From assembly GCF_900106945.1 (NCBI RefSeq), contig NZ_FNNE01000007.1, positions 186,001-250,000 of the forward strand: a DNA stretch of 64,000 nt. The letters are read 5' to 3'. The DNA is from Marinobacter mobilis. Lineage in GTDB: Bacteria > Pseudomonadota > Gammaproteobacteria > Pseudomonadales > Oleiphilaceae. Below, one piece after another: positions 29,306 through 38,638 of the stretch. Numbering within the stretch: position 1 is the stretch's first letter; each line of letters begins with the position of its first letter. Below the pieces are notes generated by a model that was given only the letters and a program-made list of their open reading frames with translations, did not search any database and was not told the origin of the DNA. Both the position numbers and the translations under genes were made by a program.

Positions 29306-30685
29306 TTACATACGACCAAATGGCGGTGTACCGCCACCGGGCGGCATCATACCACCCATGCCGCGCATCATATTAGCAACAGCGCCTTTCTTGCTGAATT
29401 TTTTCATCATTTTCTGCATCTGCTTGTGCTGCTTGAGCAGACGGTTAACATCCTGGATCTGGGTTCCGGAACCTGTGGCAATACGCCGCTTGCGGGCATT
29501 GTTGATGGTATCCGGGTAACGCCGCTCCTTTGGCGTCATCGAACAGATGATCGCTTCCATCTGCCCGATACTCTTGTCGTTGACCTGCTGCTGCGCCATC
29601 TGGGCCATCTGCCCCATACCCGGCAACTTATCCAGCAGGCCGCCGATACCGCCCATATTCTTCATCTGCTGGATCTGGTCACGAAAGTCCTCAAGATCAA
29701 AACTCTTGCCTTTCTTGATCTTGTTGGTGAGCTTCTCTGCCTTCTTTTGATCAAGCTTGCGCTCCGCTTCCTCTATTAAGGAAAGCACATCCCCCATTCC
29801 GAGAATCCGAGAGGCAACCCGATCCGGGTGAAAGGGCTCCAGCGCGTCGCTTTTCTCACCCACACCGAGGAACTTGATGGGCTTACCAGTGATATGGCGA
29901 ACAGACAGCGCGGCACCGCCACGGGCGTCACCATCCGTCTTGGTCAGCACAACCCCGGTGAGCGGCAGCGCATCATTGAATGCCTTCGCCGTGTTGGCAG
30001 CATCCTGACCGGTCATGGAATCGACCACAAACAGGGTCTCAATCGGATTGACCGCCTGATGCAGGCGCTTGATCTCACCCATCATCTGCTCATCCACATG
30101 CAGACGACCGGCGGTATCGAGAATCACCACATCAACGTGCTTCTTGCGGGCGGCATCAATTGCGCCTTCCGCAATCACCACCGGATCCTGGTCGGCGCTG
30201 CTGGGATGGAATTCGACACCCACTTCGGCGGCCAGGGTTTCCAGCTGCTTGATCGCAGCCGGGCGATAGACGTCGGCGCTCACCACCAGAACCGATTTCT
30301 TTTCCCGCTCCTTGAGCAGGCGTGCAAGCTTGGCAACCGTGGTTGTCTTACCCGCCCCCTGCAAACCTGCCATCATCACAACGGCCGGCGGCTGGGCAGC
30401 CAGGTTCAGGGCCTCATTACTCTGGCCCATGACCCCTTCCAGCTCCTGCTGCACCACCTTGACGAAAACCTGGCCCGGCGTGAGGCTGCGGCGAACTTCC
30501 TGACCGACAGCCCGCTTACGCACACTCTCGATAAAGGCCTTGACCACAGGCAGAGCCACATCAGCTTCGAGCAGCGCCTTGCGAACTTCCCTCAGGGTAT
30601 CCTTGATGTTGTCGTCAGTTAGGCGCGCCTGGCCGGATATCTTGCGCAGACTGCCAGAAAGTCGTTCGGTAAGGTTTTCAAACAT
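29306..30685 (-). CDS. ffh: Signal recognition particle protein Ffh
   Basis: GTPase of the SRP that, with 4.5S RNA, targets nascent membrane proteins to FtsY. The 459-residue protein has the N domain (about 1-85), the G domain with AGLQGAGKTTTVAKLARLL, DTAGRLHVDE and TKTDGDARGG, and the Met-rich M domain (about 325-435) ending in MMRGMGGMMPPGGG. Located upstream of rpsP and divergent from a CcsA-like gene, a conserved neighbourhood. Confidence 0.98.
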   Translation of the reverse strand: MFENLTERLSGSLRKISGQARLTDDNIKDTLREVRKALLEADVALPVVKAFIESVRKRAVGQEVRRSLTPGQVFVKVVQQELEGVMGQSNEALNLAAQPPAVVMMAGLQGAGKTTTVAKLARLLKEREKKSVLVVSADVYRPAAIKQLETLAAEVGVEFHPSSADQDPVVIAEGAIDAARKKHVDVVILDTAGRLHVDEQMMGEIKRLHQAVNPIETLFVVDSMTGQDAANTAKAFNDALPLTGVVLTKTDGDARGGAALSVRHITGKPIKFLGVGEKSDALEPFHPDRVASRILGMGDVLSLIEEAERKLDQKKAEKLTNKIKKGKSFDLEDFRDQIQQMKNMGGIGGLLDKLPGMGQMAQMAQQQVNDKSIGQMEAIICSMTPKERRYPDTINNARKRRIATGSGTQIQDVNRLLKQHKQMQKMMKKFSKKGAVANMMRGMGGMMPPGGGTPPFGRM

Positions 30686-30759
30686 AAGCTAATCCGTACC
30701 CTTGGAAATTGGGGGCATGAAAACAGGGAACCGGTTGATTCCGGTTGCACAATCGCGAC

Positions 30760-30788
30760 ATTATAACCAGACTATCGCGCTGAAACGA
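30760..30788 (-). promoter_or_regulatory. Candidate ffh promoter
   Basis: A perfect TATAAT lies on the minus strand at 30765-30760, 75 nt upstream of the ffh start. The matching -35 position (30788-30783, TCGTTT, 17-bp spacer) is weak. Confidence 0.4.
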
Positions 30789-30849
30789 CCAACGCGGTCA
30801 AATCAATGCATCACCACCTTCGGACCGACCAGACAATCTTAAGGACAAC

Positions 30850-31656
30850 ATGGGAACGCTGATTCTCGCGGTAACCTCTCTTTTTCTCTACAGCGTCGGT
30901 ACCGCCCTGCAGGCCCTGAGCTTCCGCGGCAAAATTCAGCCCCACGTTGTGGTCACGAATGTACTCGGAGCCCTCGCTCTGATCAGCCATGGCCTGCTGA
31001 TCGCCGAGTCCACCCTCAACGAGGACGGGCTTGATGTCGGCTTTTTCCAGAGCGCCGTATTGATCTCCTGGCTGATTGTCGCGCTCCAGCTTGCCTTCAA
31101 TCTCCGCAAGCCGGTACAAACGCTGACCCTCGGCACATACCCGCTGGCCGGCCTGACCATCCTGCTGTCCCTGGCGACACCCACACCTTCCCATGTCATT
31201 GCCGAGGATAACTACGGCGTACTGTCACATATTGTGCTGTCCATTACGGCCTACAGTCTGTTTACCCTGGCAGCCGCTCAGGCAGGCATACTCTATTTCC
31301 AGAACCGACAGCTCAAGCACAACTACAACAGTCTGTTCGTGCGCAACCTGCCGCCATTGCAGACCATGGAATCGGTGCTGTTTGAAATGGTCTGGGCCGG
31401 CGTGGTCCTGCTGGTTCTGGCCATCGTGACCGGCGCGGTCTTTGTCGACGACCTGTTTGCCCAGAAACTGGCCCACAAAACTGTTTTTTCACTGATTTCA
31501 CTGGCCGTTTTTGTCGCGCTTCTGGTTGGTCGCTACACCAGGGGCTGGCGTGGAATCACCGCCAGCCGGTGGACCCTCGCGGGCTGCGCCCTGCTTATGC
31601 TCGGCTTCTATGGCAGCAAGTTCGTCGTCGAACTGCTATTCCATCAGGCTGGCTAA
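30850..31656 (+). CDS. CcsA/YpjD-like membrane protein
   Basis: A 268-residue polytopic membrane protein with about eight hydrophobic segments. It belongs to the cytochrome c assembly (CcsA/CcmC-like, YpjD/HemX) superfamily, seen in HIVLSITAYSLFTLAAAQAG with a conserved histidine and the loop LPPLQTMESVLFEMVWAG. Family members handle haem in cytochrome maturation, but the YpjD branch next to ffh has no proven role. It is divergent from ffh, and a CNNM-type gene follows on the same strand. Confidence 0.85.
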   Translation: MGTLILAVTSLFLYSVGTALQALSFRGKIQPHVVVTNVLGALALISHGLLIAESTLNEDGLDVGFFQSAVLISWLIVALQLAFNLRKPVQTLTLGTYPLAGLTILLSLATPTPSHVIAEDNYGVLSHIVLSITAYSLFTLAAAQAGILYFQNRQLKHNYNSLFVRNLPPLQTMESVLFEMVWAGVVLLVLAIVTGAVFVDDLFAQKLAHKTVFSLISLAVFVALLVGRYTRGWRGITASRWTLAGCALLMLGFYGSKFVVELLFHQAG

Positions 31657-31734
31657 TCACCCGCCCTGGCACTTGACACCCGACTCCTTGCCCCCTATTT
31701 TCGCAGCTTATCCGCAACCAAAGGACACCCCCAC

Positions 31735-33003
31735 TTGAACGAGGCATCGCTTTCAGCGCTGTTTTCAATCCTCGCGGGCCTGATATTACTTTCGGCTTTC
31801 TTCTCCAGTTCCGAAACCGGCATGATGTCCCTCAACCGGTATCGGCTGAAGCATCTGGCAAAAACCGGCCACAAGGGCGCAAAACGGGCAGAACGCCTGC
31901 TGCAGCGTACTGATCAGCTGATCGGTGTCATCCTGATTGGCAATAATTTCGTCAACATCCTGGCCTCTTCGATCGCCACGGTTATCGCCATTCGAATCTG
32001 GGGCGATGCAGGCATTGCCATTGCGACACTCCTGCTGACGATCGTTATCCTGATTTTTGCCGAGGTCACCCCCAAGACCCTGGCTGCCCTATTCCCGGAA
32101 AAAATCGCCTTCCCGGCCAGCCACGCCCTCGGCCCACTGCTCAAGGCGCTGTACCCGATGGTCTGGCTGGTCAACCTGTTTACCAGCGCCATCCTCAAAC
32201 TACTTCGCATTTCCGCCAAGGATGCCGCCAACGACCACCTCAGCCGGGAAGAACTGCGCACCCTGGTCAATGAAGCCGGAGCGCTGATTCCAGCCAAGCA
32301 CAAAGACATGCTGGTGGGCATTCTCGACCTGGAGAACGTCACCGTTAATGACATTTTTGTGCCGCGCAACGAAGTAGTCGGGATCGACCTCGAAGACGAC
32401 ATTGAAACCATCCTGCGCCAGTTACGCAGCAGCCAGCACACACGCCTGCCGGTCTATTCCGGCGACATCAACAACATTCGGGGAGTCCTGCACCTGCGCA
32501 ACATCTCCAAGCTGTTGCTGGAGGAAGATGTCAACAAGGCCATGCTGATGCAACTGAGCCGGGAACCCTACTTCATCCCGGAAAGCACTCCGCTGAATAC
32601 CCAGCTCATTAACTTCCAGAAAGCCAAACGGCGCTTCGGCATTGTGGTCGATGAATACGGTGACGTACTTGGGATCGCCACTCTGGAGGACATTCTCGAA
32701 GAGATCGTTGGCGAGTTCACCACCGACTACGCAGCCACCAGCCCGGACATCATCCCCCAGGACGATGGCACCTATATCATCGATGGCACCGCCGCGATCC
32801 GCTCCATCAACAAGACCTTGTCCTGGAAGCTTCCCCAGGACGGCCCCAAAACCCTTAACGGCCTCATTACCGAGACCCTGGAAACGATTCCCGAAACCAA
32901 CGTGTGCCTGAAGGTCAAAGGTCATCGTGTTGAGGTTCTGCAAATCAAGGACAACGTGGTCAAGGCCGCCATTGTCCACCCCCTCAAGCGGCGCGGGCGA
33001 TAA
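31735..33003 (+). CDS. CNNM/CorC (HlyC) family transport protein
   Basis: A 422-residue protein with an N-terminal DUF21 membrane domain (about 1-190, four hydrophobic segments, including SAFFSSSETGMMSLNRYRL), a pair of CBS domains (about 205-325, FVPRNEVVGID and FGIVVDEYGDVLGIATLEDI), and a C-terminal CorC/HlyC transporter-associated domain (about 345-420). Relatives (YfjD, CorB) are linked to Mg2+/Co2+ resistance or export. The start is TTG at 31735, with AAAGGA 9 nt upstream; no ATG fits. It follows the CcsA-like gene by 78 nt. Confidence 0.9.
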   Translation: MNEASLSALFSILAGLILLSAFFSSSETGMMSLNRYRLKHLAKTGHKGAKRAERLLQRTDQLIGVILIGNNFVNILASSIATVIAIRIWGDAGIAIATLLLTIVILIFAEVTPKTLAALFPEKIAFPASHALGPLLKALYPMVWLVNLFTSAILKLLRISAKDAANDHLSREELRTLVNEAGALIPAKHKDMLVGILDLENVTVNDIFVPRNEVVGIDLEDDIETILRQLRSSQHTRLPVYSGDINNIRGVLHLRNISKLLLEEDVNKAMLMQLSREPYFIPESTPLNTQLINFQKAKRRFGIVVDEYGDVLGIATLEDILEEIVGEFTTDYAATSPDIIPQDDGTYIIDGTAAIRSINKTLSWKLPQDGPKTLNGLITETLETIPETNVCLKVKGHRVEVLQIKDNVVKAAIVHPLKRRGR

Positions 33004-33137
33004 CACCGATATACGAATCCGTTATAGCCCACACCGCTTTAGGAAGATCATAATTTAACCACTTTCTTGACCTGGCTCACCCCACCCCCAAAACTGATCC
33101 TGTGGTTCTTTATAAAATAACAACAGGAGTAGTTTTC

Positions 33138-33740
33138 ATGAGCCTAGGTCACACACTTGGATTACTTGCCCACCCCGACCAGGAGTGGGAAGCCATTCGC
33201 AAGGACTCTGAAAGCGTTAGCAAACTGTATTTCGGGCATATTTTCTTGCTGGCACTGATACCTGCCGCCGCCGGTTATTACGGCAGCACCCAGGTGGGCT
33301 GGCAAATCGGCGATGGCCAGATTATCCGACTGACCTCTGGGAGCGCATTGCAGCTATGCGTACTGTTTTACGCTGCAATACTTGCGGGGATCTACATCCT
33401 TGGCAGATTCATTGACTTCTTCGCGGCAACTTACGAGGTGAAGGAAAACCAGCCTCACGGCGTCACTCTTGCCGCCTATACCGCTACCCCAGTGTTCCTG
33501 CTGGGCGTTATCGCGGCCTACCCGAATATCTGGGTAAACATGGCCGTTGGTTTTGTCGCCATCGCCTACGCAGTCTACCTGCTCTACGAGGGACTGCCGA
33601 TTCTCATGAAAATTCCGGAAGACCGGGGGTTCATGTTTGCCTCGTCAGTCCTGACTGTCGGGTTGGTTATGTTTGTTGCGTTGCTGGCTGCCAGTGTTGT
33701 GATCTGGAGTCTGGGCATTGGACCGGTTTATGTGAGCTGA
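33138..33740 (+). CDS. Yip1-family membrane protein
   Basis: A 200-residue integral membrane protein with about five hydrophobic segments. The opening LGLLAHPDQEWEAIRKDS and the pattern YAAILAGIYILGRFIDFFAATY are typical of bacterial Yip1/DUF1282 proteins, whose function is unknown. The frame extends to 33102, but the ATG at 33138 has AGGAG 8 nt upstream and starts the conserved sequence. It stands alone, with a terminator-like hairpin just after it. Confidence 0.85.
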   Translation: MSLGHTLGLLAHPDQEWEAIRKDSESVSKLYFGHIFLLALIPAAAGYYGSTQVGWQIGDGQIIRLTSGSALQLCVLFYAAILAGIYILGRFIDFFAATYEVKENQPHGVTLAAYTATPVFLLGVIAAYPNIWVNMAVGFVAIAYAVYLLYEGLPILMKIPEDRGFMFASSVLTVGLVMFVALLAASVVIWSLGIGPVYVS

Positions 33741-33776
33741 ACCAACGCCGGACCCGTGATGACTGCATGCCTTAAA

Positions 33777-33809
33777 GGGTCGGCCAGTGCCGACCCGGTC
33801 ACGTTTTGA
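33777..33809 (+). terminator. Terminator-like hairpin after the Yip1 gene
   Basis: GGGTCGGC (33777-33784) pairs perfectly with GCCGACCC (33789-33796) around a CAGT loop, 37 nt after the stop. A short T-run (ACGTTTT) follows after about 8 nt, so termination may be partial. Confidence 0.6.
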
Positions 33810-33945
33810 AGAAGGTATTACTGTAACGGTAAAGTTTCAGTCATTTTACCCAGCGTAAAATTGCGGTAGATTACACACATAACCATAACTTTAGATGAAT
33901 TAGCTCGGTTACATGTATCCGGTTGAGGCGTAACAGGAGTCGGCC

Positions 33946-36171
33946 ATGAATAAGCAGTCCGGCATACATTATCTCCGTGAGCACAGGGATGCCGGTGATA
34001 AATTCGCGCTGCCCGCAGAAATTGTCCGTATTCGCGATACGGTGTCTGCCGGGTTAGGGGATTTATTGCAGGGAGCTTTCGACGCAGTAGACGACTCATT
34101 GTTCGAGCTGGCCAACAATGCCCGCAGCAACAATGAGCAGAACCGCTACTTCGAAGCTATGCGGGAGATCCGGATTAAGCGCAAAGGCATTGAAAAGCAC
34201 TTCCAGAGTGCGATTGCGCAGCTATTCAATCATCCCCCCAGAAGCAACAGCAGCCAGCACCCGGACCAGGAGGGCCAACAGCCCACCGCCGACAGTCTCG
34301 CGCTGGTACAACACGATGAACTGGAAGAACAGGTCGCGCTCAATGCGATGGTCAGCAAGTCCCGGGCCCACTTCCAGGGACCGCTGATCCAGCTGCAAAC
34401 CCGCTTCTCAGCAGTCTACCCCGGCGCCAGTGAAGATGACCCGGTTAACCCGCTGGCCCCCGAACATTTATGCACCGCCTTTGTCGAAGCAGCCCAGGCC
34501 CTCGAAATCCAGATCAGGGAACGACTGATCGTCCTGAAGCAGTTTGATCGCTATGTGGTGTCCAATCTGGGCATGCTCCTGGACGAGGCCAACCGTATCC
34601 TGATCCAGGCCGGCGTCATTCCGAACTTCCGCTATCACGGCAAGACGAGCCCTCAGACAGGGACCGACCAGCCTGCACCGTCAGCCGCACCGGAACGCTC
34701 GATGTCTGCAGAAGAACGGGAGGCCGTCAGTCAACAGGATGAAGCCCTGTTTGAGCAGATTCGCCAGCTGCTGAACCAGCAGCGGACCAGTAGCGGACAA
34801 CCCCCCCGTTCCGCCGACCCTTCGCTGCATGTCATCGGCGGCAACGAACTGGCGCAAATGCTCAGTGCCCTGCCGCAATCGCCACAAAACTTCCAGTACG
34901 GTGACCTGAGCGGCGGGGAGCCCATGGTCGTCGACCTGCGCCAAGTGGTCGAGAGCCTGCTCAGCCAGACCACCACAGCTGACGGCAAGACACCGGCACT
35001 CAACGAAATGGATGAAGACCTGATCAACCTGGTCTCCATGCTGTTCGAGTTCATCCTGGACGACTATAACCTCTCAGCGCCCATTCAGGTGCTGATCAGC
35101 CGCCTCCAGATCCCTATTCTGAAGGTGGTTATCAAGGACAAGGCATTTTTCAGCAAGGCCGGCCATCCAGCACGACGCCTGCTGAACTCCCTGGCCAGAG
35201 CCGGTATTGGCTGGAGCAAGAGCGACGAGAAAACCCGCGACAAGCTCTATGACCAGATTCACACCATCGTGGCACGGATTCTTGAGGAGTTTGACGGCGA
35301 CATCGCGCTGTTTGAACAACTGGGAGATGAGTTTGAACAGTTCCTCGCCCGCGAGAACCGCAAGGCTTCACTGGTGGAGCAGCGCACCCGCGAGGCAGAA
35401 CGAGGTCGCATCAAGTCCCAGAAAGCCCAGGAAACCGTCGACGCCCTGCTGCAGAAAAAACTGTTTAAACAGAATATCCCAGAGAGCATTCGCGACATCC
35501 TGCTCAATGGCTGGAGTCGGGTCATGTTCCTGGCTTACCTGCGCAACGACGTCGAGAATCGCTGGAACAACTCGGTGCGGGTGGTCGACGACCTGCTGTG
35601 GTGCCTGCACCCTCACCTCGACGACACGGAACGTGATCAGTGGGTTCGCGTGGTACCCGGCTTGCTGAAATCCCTCCGCGCCGGGCTGGAGGAAGTGTCC
35701 TACAACTCCAGCAGACTCGATGAAATGATGGCGGAACTCAAGCACGAGCTGACCGAAGCCTTCCGCGCCCACGCGCTGGCCGAAGCCCAGGAGCCCCTCG
35801 ACCGCGAGCCGGAGCCGGAACCCGAAGAGGAAGATCTGCCACAGCATCCGTCAGCCATCGAAAAGCAACAGAAGCTGGAAGACGCGGCGGTGGCTGAATA
35901 CGTGGCTCAGATCGACGCCATCGACATCGGTACCTGGGTGGAATTTGGCCTGGTTAACGGCGCCAGCTTCCGCTGCAAGCTGACAGCCATCATCGACGAA
36001 GCCGACTGCTTTGTGTTCGTAAATCGCATGGGCCTCAAGGTGGTTGAGAAGACCCGCACTGAACTCGCCCACGAAATGCGCCGCGGCCGCCTGACCGTAC
36101 TTGAGCAAGGCGCCCTGATCGACAGGGCAATGGATGCCGTCGTTGGTACACTGCGAGGTAAAACAGGGTAA
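33946..36171 (+). CDS. DUF1631 family protein
   Basis: A 741-residue soluble protein of the DUF1631 family found in Pseudomonas-like bacteria; no biochemical function is known. It is largely helical, with a low-complexity acidic linker around residues 615-645 (DREPEPEPEEEDL) separating a small C-terminal beta-rich domain (GTWVEFGLVNGASFRCKLTA to LTVLEQGALIDRAM) that looks PilZ-like in spacing but lacks a clear RxxxR cyclic-di-GMP motif. The ATG has AGGAG upstream. A 14-bp hairpin overlaps the stop codon, just before the TonB-like gene. Confidence 0.85.
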   Translation: MNKQSGIHYLREHRDAGDKFALPAEIVRIRDTVSAGLGDLLQGAFDAVDDSLFELANNARSNNEQNRYFEAMREIRIKRKGIEKHFQSAIAQLFNHPPRSNSSQHPDQEGQQPTADSLALVQHDELEEQVALNAMVSKSRAHFQGPLIQLQTRFSAVYPGASEDDPVNPLAPEHLCTAFVEAAQALEIQIRERLIVLKQFDRYVVSNLGMLLDEANRILIQAGVIPNFRYHGKTSPQTGTDQPAPSAAPERSMSAEEREAVSQQDEALFEQIRQLLNQQRTSSGQPPRSADPSLHVIGGNELAQMLSALPQSPQNFQYGDLSGGEPMVVDLRQVVESLLSQTTTADGKTPALNEMDEDLINLVSMLFEFILDDYNLSAPIQVLISRLQIPILKVVIKDKAFFSKAGHPARRLLNSLARAGIGWSKSDEKTRDKLYDQIHTIVARILEEFDGDIALFEQLGDEFEQFLARENRKASLVEQRTREAERGRIKSQKAQETVDALLQKKLFKQNIPESIRDILLNGWSRVMFLAYLRNDVENRWNNSVRVVDDLLWCLHPHLDDTERDQWVRVVPGLLKSLRAGLEEVSYNSSRLDEMMAELKHELTEAFRAHALAEAQEPLDREPEPEPEEEDLPQHPSAIEKQQKLEDAAVAEYVAQIDAIDIGTWVEFGLVNGASFRCKLTAIIDEADCFVFVNRMGLKVVEKTRTELAHEMRRGRLTVLEQGALIDRAMDAVVGTLRGKTG

Positions 36172-36190
36172 TCCCGCCCTGTTTTACCTC
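36155..36190 (+). other. 14-bp hairpin at the DUF1631 stop codon
   Basis: GAGGTAAAACAGGG (36155-36168) and CCCTGTTTTACCTC (36177-36190) form a perfect 14-bp stem around an 8-nt loop that contains the DUF1631 TAA stop (36169-36171). No T-run follows, so this may be an attenuator or an RNA-stability element between the two genes instead of a full terminator. Confidence 0.6.
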
Positions 36191-36221
36191 CGCCCTGCCG
36201 TACCGGAGAGCTTTCCCGCCA

Positions 36222-36977
36222 ATGACTGCACCTGGCAGCCAACAACCGCTCCCGGCAAGCTACCGGATTGCAGTCGCTGTCCCTCTTGCCCTGCTCATTC
36301 ACGTCATCATCTTCATTGTCGCCGGACTTGACCCCGTCGCCGATGAGCCTGAACCGGACCTGATCAGGGTAACCCTGTCCCGTGTCGGCGATGTTGCTTC
36401 TCCTGCCAGCACCCAGCTCACGGCCGATGCACTGGTAATCCCGGCGCCAGAACTGCCAGCCCGCACCAATGCGCCCGAGGTTATCACCAGCGAAGACAGT
36501 CCGCGCCCCGGATTCAGACCCAGAGACATCACACCAGAGCCGATACAGCCAGAGCCGCAACCAATGCCAGCAGTCGCCACCCCTGCGATTGAGCAGGCTG
36601 CCACAGCAGAAGACAGCGAAGGTGAACGCGGGCAGACGGACAATATTGAAGAAATCACCCAGATCAGCGAGCCCGCGCAAGAGACGTCCTATATCGACTT
36701 GTTGGCGGCACGCATCGTGCGCTACGCCACACCCTACTTCGCCGACACGGGTCGTGCGGAACTGACTGGGGTCATGGCCGTTGAGGTGGAACTGCAATTG
36801 ATGAATAACGGCGCCCTGATCGGAGCGTCCATCACCCAACCTTCCGGCGATGTCATTCTGGACCGTGCCGCCTATCGGGGAGCGTTAGGAGCAAGCCCTT
36901 ACCCAGAGCCGCCTGCGGGAAACAAGGAGGGAAATCGGTTCCGGGTAACCATCAAGTTTGCCCCGGAACGGATATAA
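36222..36977 (+). CDS. TonB C-terminal domain protein
   Basis: A 251-residue protein with an N-terminal membrane anchor (about 15-35, AVAVPLALLIHVIIFIVAGL), a Pro/Glu-rich periplasmic spacer (about 100-125), and a C-terminal TonB-like domain (about 160-251, including ARIVRYATPYFADTG and DRAAYRGALGASPYPEPP). TonB proteins pass proton-motive energy to outer-membrane receptors. No exbB/exbD or receptor gene is adjacent, and it follows DUF1631, so the partner is unknown. A TolA-like or alternative TonB role is possible. Confidence 0.85.
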   Translation: MTAPGSQQPLPASYRIAVAVPLALLIHVIIFIVAGLDPVADEPEPDLIRVTLSRVGDVASPASTQLTADALVIPAPELPARTNAPEVITSEDSPRPGFRPRDITPEPIQPEPQPMPAVATPAIEQAATAEDSEGERGQTDNIEEITQISEPAQETSYIDLLAARIVRYATPYFADTGRAELTGVMAVEVELQLMNNGALIGASITQPSGDVILDRAAYRGALGASPYPEPPAGNKEGNRFRVTIKFAPERI

Positions 36978-37020
36978 GGCAGGCAACCGGGTCGCCCGCC
37001 TCACAGCATCACGGACGAAA

Positions 37021-37347
37021 TCAGGCTTCGGCTTGCTTTGCAGCCGCCTTGACCATCTCCGCCAGCTCACCGCTCTCGGACATTTCCATAACGATATCGC
37101 AGCCACCAACGAGCTCACCGTTGATGTAAAGCTGCGGATAGGTCGGCCAGCTCGAGTATGCCTTCAGCGCTTCGCGAAGCTCCTGATTATCCAGGATATT
37201 GACGAAGGCAAAACGCTCTCCACAGGCCATCAGAGCCTGAACTGTGCGCGCAGAGAAGCCACACTGGGGCGACTGGGGGCTGCCCTTCATGTACAGAATG
37301 ATCGGGTTTTCCGACAGCTGGCTCTTGATGGTTTCGTTAATATCCAT
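37021..37347 (-). CDS. grxD: Monothiol glutaredoxin (Grx4 type)
   Basis: A 108-residue monothiol glutaredoxin with the CGFS active site at 29-32, plus the glutathione-binding WPTYPQLYINGELVGGCDIV. Members bind and transfer [2Fe-2S] clusters and work with BolA proteins. AGAGG precedes the ATG, and a good sigma-70-like promoter lies upstream. It is a single gene, convergent with the TonB-like gene. Confidence 0.96.
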   Translation of the reverse strand: MDINETIKSQLSENPIILYMKGSPQSPQCGFSARTVQALMACGERFAFVNILDNQELREALKAYSSWPTYPQLYINGELVGGCDIVMEMSESGELAEMVKAAAKQAEA

Positions 37348-37715
37348 GAACTTTACCTCTTCGTTGCAAATCGGGCCTCCGCAGAGGCTTGTATGAAGCT
37401 ATTGTACACACCCATGGGAACCGGCACCAAGCACAGCGATTGACCTGGGGCCGTCATTGTCATCCCTGTCCCGACCCGCTAAACTCGGAGCTTCGCCGAA
37501 TCGCTGGCGTATGATACGCAATCCCATCGCCCAATCCGTGCTGGAGCGGACATCCGCTGCCAGGCAGAACTATTTTTCTCGGATAACAGGCCCTGTCCGG
37601 ATTGCTCCGGTATTTGCGCCGCAGGGGCGCACCATGGCAGAGCTGGCGCTTCAACCACCGTTTTGAGTAGGTGTCCTACCCAACCGACCCAAGGAACTGA
37701 TAAAAGGCCGCTACC
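37348..37715. other. Intergenic region between grxD and argF
   Basis: No convincing gene is seen here; short frames on both strands lack recognisable sequence and ribosome-binding sites. It holds the grxD promoter at 37401-37430. AAAAGG lies upstream of the argF start. I did not find a convincing ArgR operator. Confidence 0.6.
37401..37430 (-). promoter_or_regulatory. Predicted sigma-70 promoter of grxD
   Basis: On the minus strand TTGGTG (37430-37425) and TACAAT (37406-37401) are separated by 18 bp, 54 nt upstream of the grxD start. Confidence 0.5.
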
Positions 37716-38630
37716 ATGGCAGCAAGACATTTTCTGACTCTCCAAGACCTCTCCCCGAGTGAACTGGGCCTGCTGCTGGACCATGCCAGCAAATTGCGGG
37801 AAAGCTGGCGTCGGGGTGAAACCCGGGACTCCCTGAAGAACCGGGTACTGGCGATGATTTTTGAAAAGTCCTCGACACGCACCCGAGTCTCGTTTGAAGC
37901 CGGCATGGCCCAGCTGGGGGGCTCGGCACTGTTCCTGTCGCCCAGGGACACTCAGCTTGGCCGCGGAGAACCTATCGAAGATTCGGCACGGGTAATCTCA
38001 AGCATGGTCGATGGCGTGATGATCCGCACCTTCGCCCATGACACCGTTACCACCTTTGCAGAGGCATCCCGGGTTCCGGTTATTAACGCCCTGACCGATG
38101 ATTTCCACCCCTGCCAGCTGCTTGCCGACATGCAGACCTACCGTGAGCATCGCGGCAACATTCAGGGTGCGACTGTCACCTGGGTGGGTGATGGCAATAA
38201 TATGTGCAACTCGTACATCAACGCCGCTATCCAGTTCGATTTCCATCTGCGGGTTGCCTGCCCCAAGGGCTACGAACCGGATGCAAACCTGGTGGCCAAG
38301 GCGGGCGACCGGGTGACCGTGCTTACCGATCCGGCCGAAGCGGCCAGAGACTCCAATCTGCTGGTCACCGATGTCTGGGCCTCCATGGGCCAGGAAGAAG
38401 AGCAGAAAGTCCGCGAAGCGGCCTTCAGGGACTATCAGGTCAACCCTGAACTCATGAAACTGGCCGCCCCCGACGCCCTGTTCATGCATTGCCTGCCAGC
38501 CCACCGCGGTGAGGAAATCTCGGCAGACATGCTCGACCACCCGGGCTCGGTCGTTTGGGACGAGGCGGAAAACCGGCTCCACGCCCAAAAGGCACTGCTG
38601 GAGTTCCTGATGCTCGGCCAACTGGATTGA
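37716..38630 (+). CDS. argF: Ornithine carbamoyltransferase
   Basis: Forms citrulline from ornithine and carbamoyl phosphate in arginine synthesis. The 304-residue enzyme has the carbamoyl-phosphate site [13 protein letters not shown], the HPCQ motif in [15 protein letters not shown], the [11 protein letters not shown] ornithine loop and [12 protein letters not shown]. Length and motifs fit the anabolic form. The next gene, an ABC ATPase, starts 8 nt later. Ornithine is also the head group for the olsBA products encoded about 8 kb away. Confidence 0.96.
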   Translation: MAARHFLTLQDLSPSELGLLLDHASKLRESWRRGETRDSLKNRVLAMIFEKSSTRTRVSFEAGMAQLGGSALFLSPRDTQLGRGEPIEDSARVISSMVDGVMIRTFAHDTVTTFAEASRVPVINALTDDFHPCQLLADMQTYREHRGNIQGATVTWVGDGNNMCNSYINAAIQFDFHLRVACPKGYEPDANLVAKAGDRVTVLTDPAEAARDSNLLVTDVWASMGQEEEQKVREAAFRDYQVNPELMKLAAPDALFMHCLPAHRGEEISADMLDHPGSVVWDEAENRLHAQKALLEFLMLGQLD

Positions 38631-38638
38631 AACCCGAC

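Noticed and set aside
37457..37666. 69-codon open frame between grxD and argF
   Set aside because: No recognisable family or ribosome-binding site, and overlapping frames exist on the other strand.
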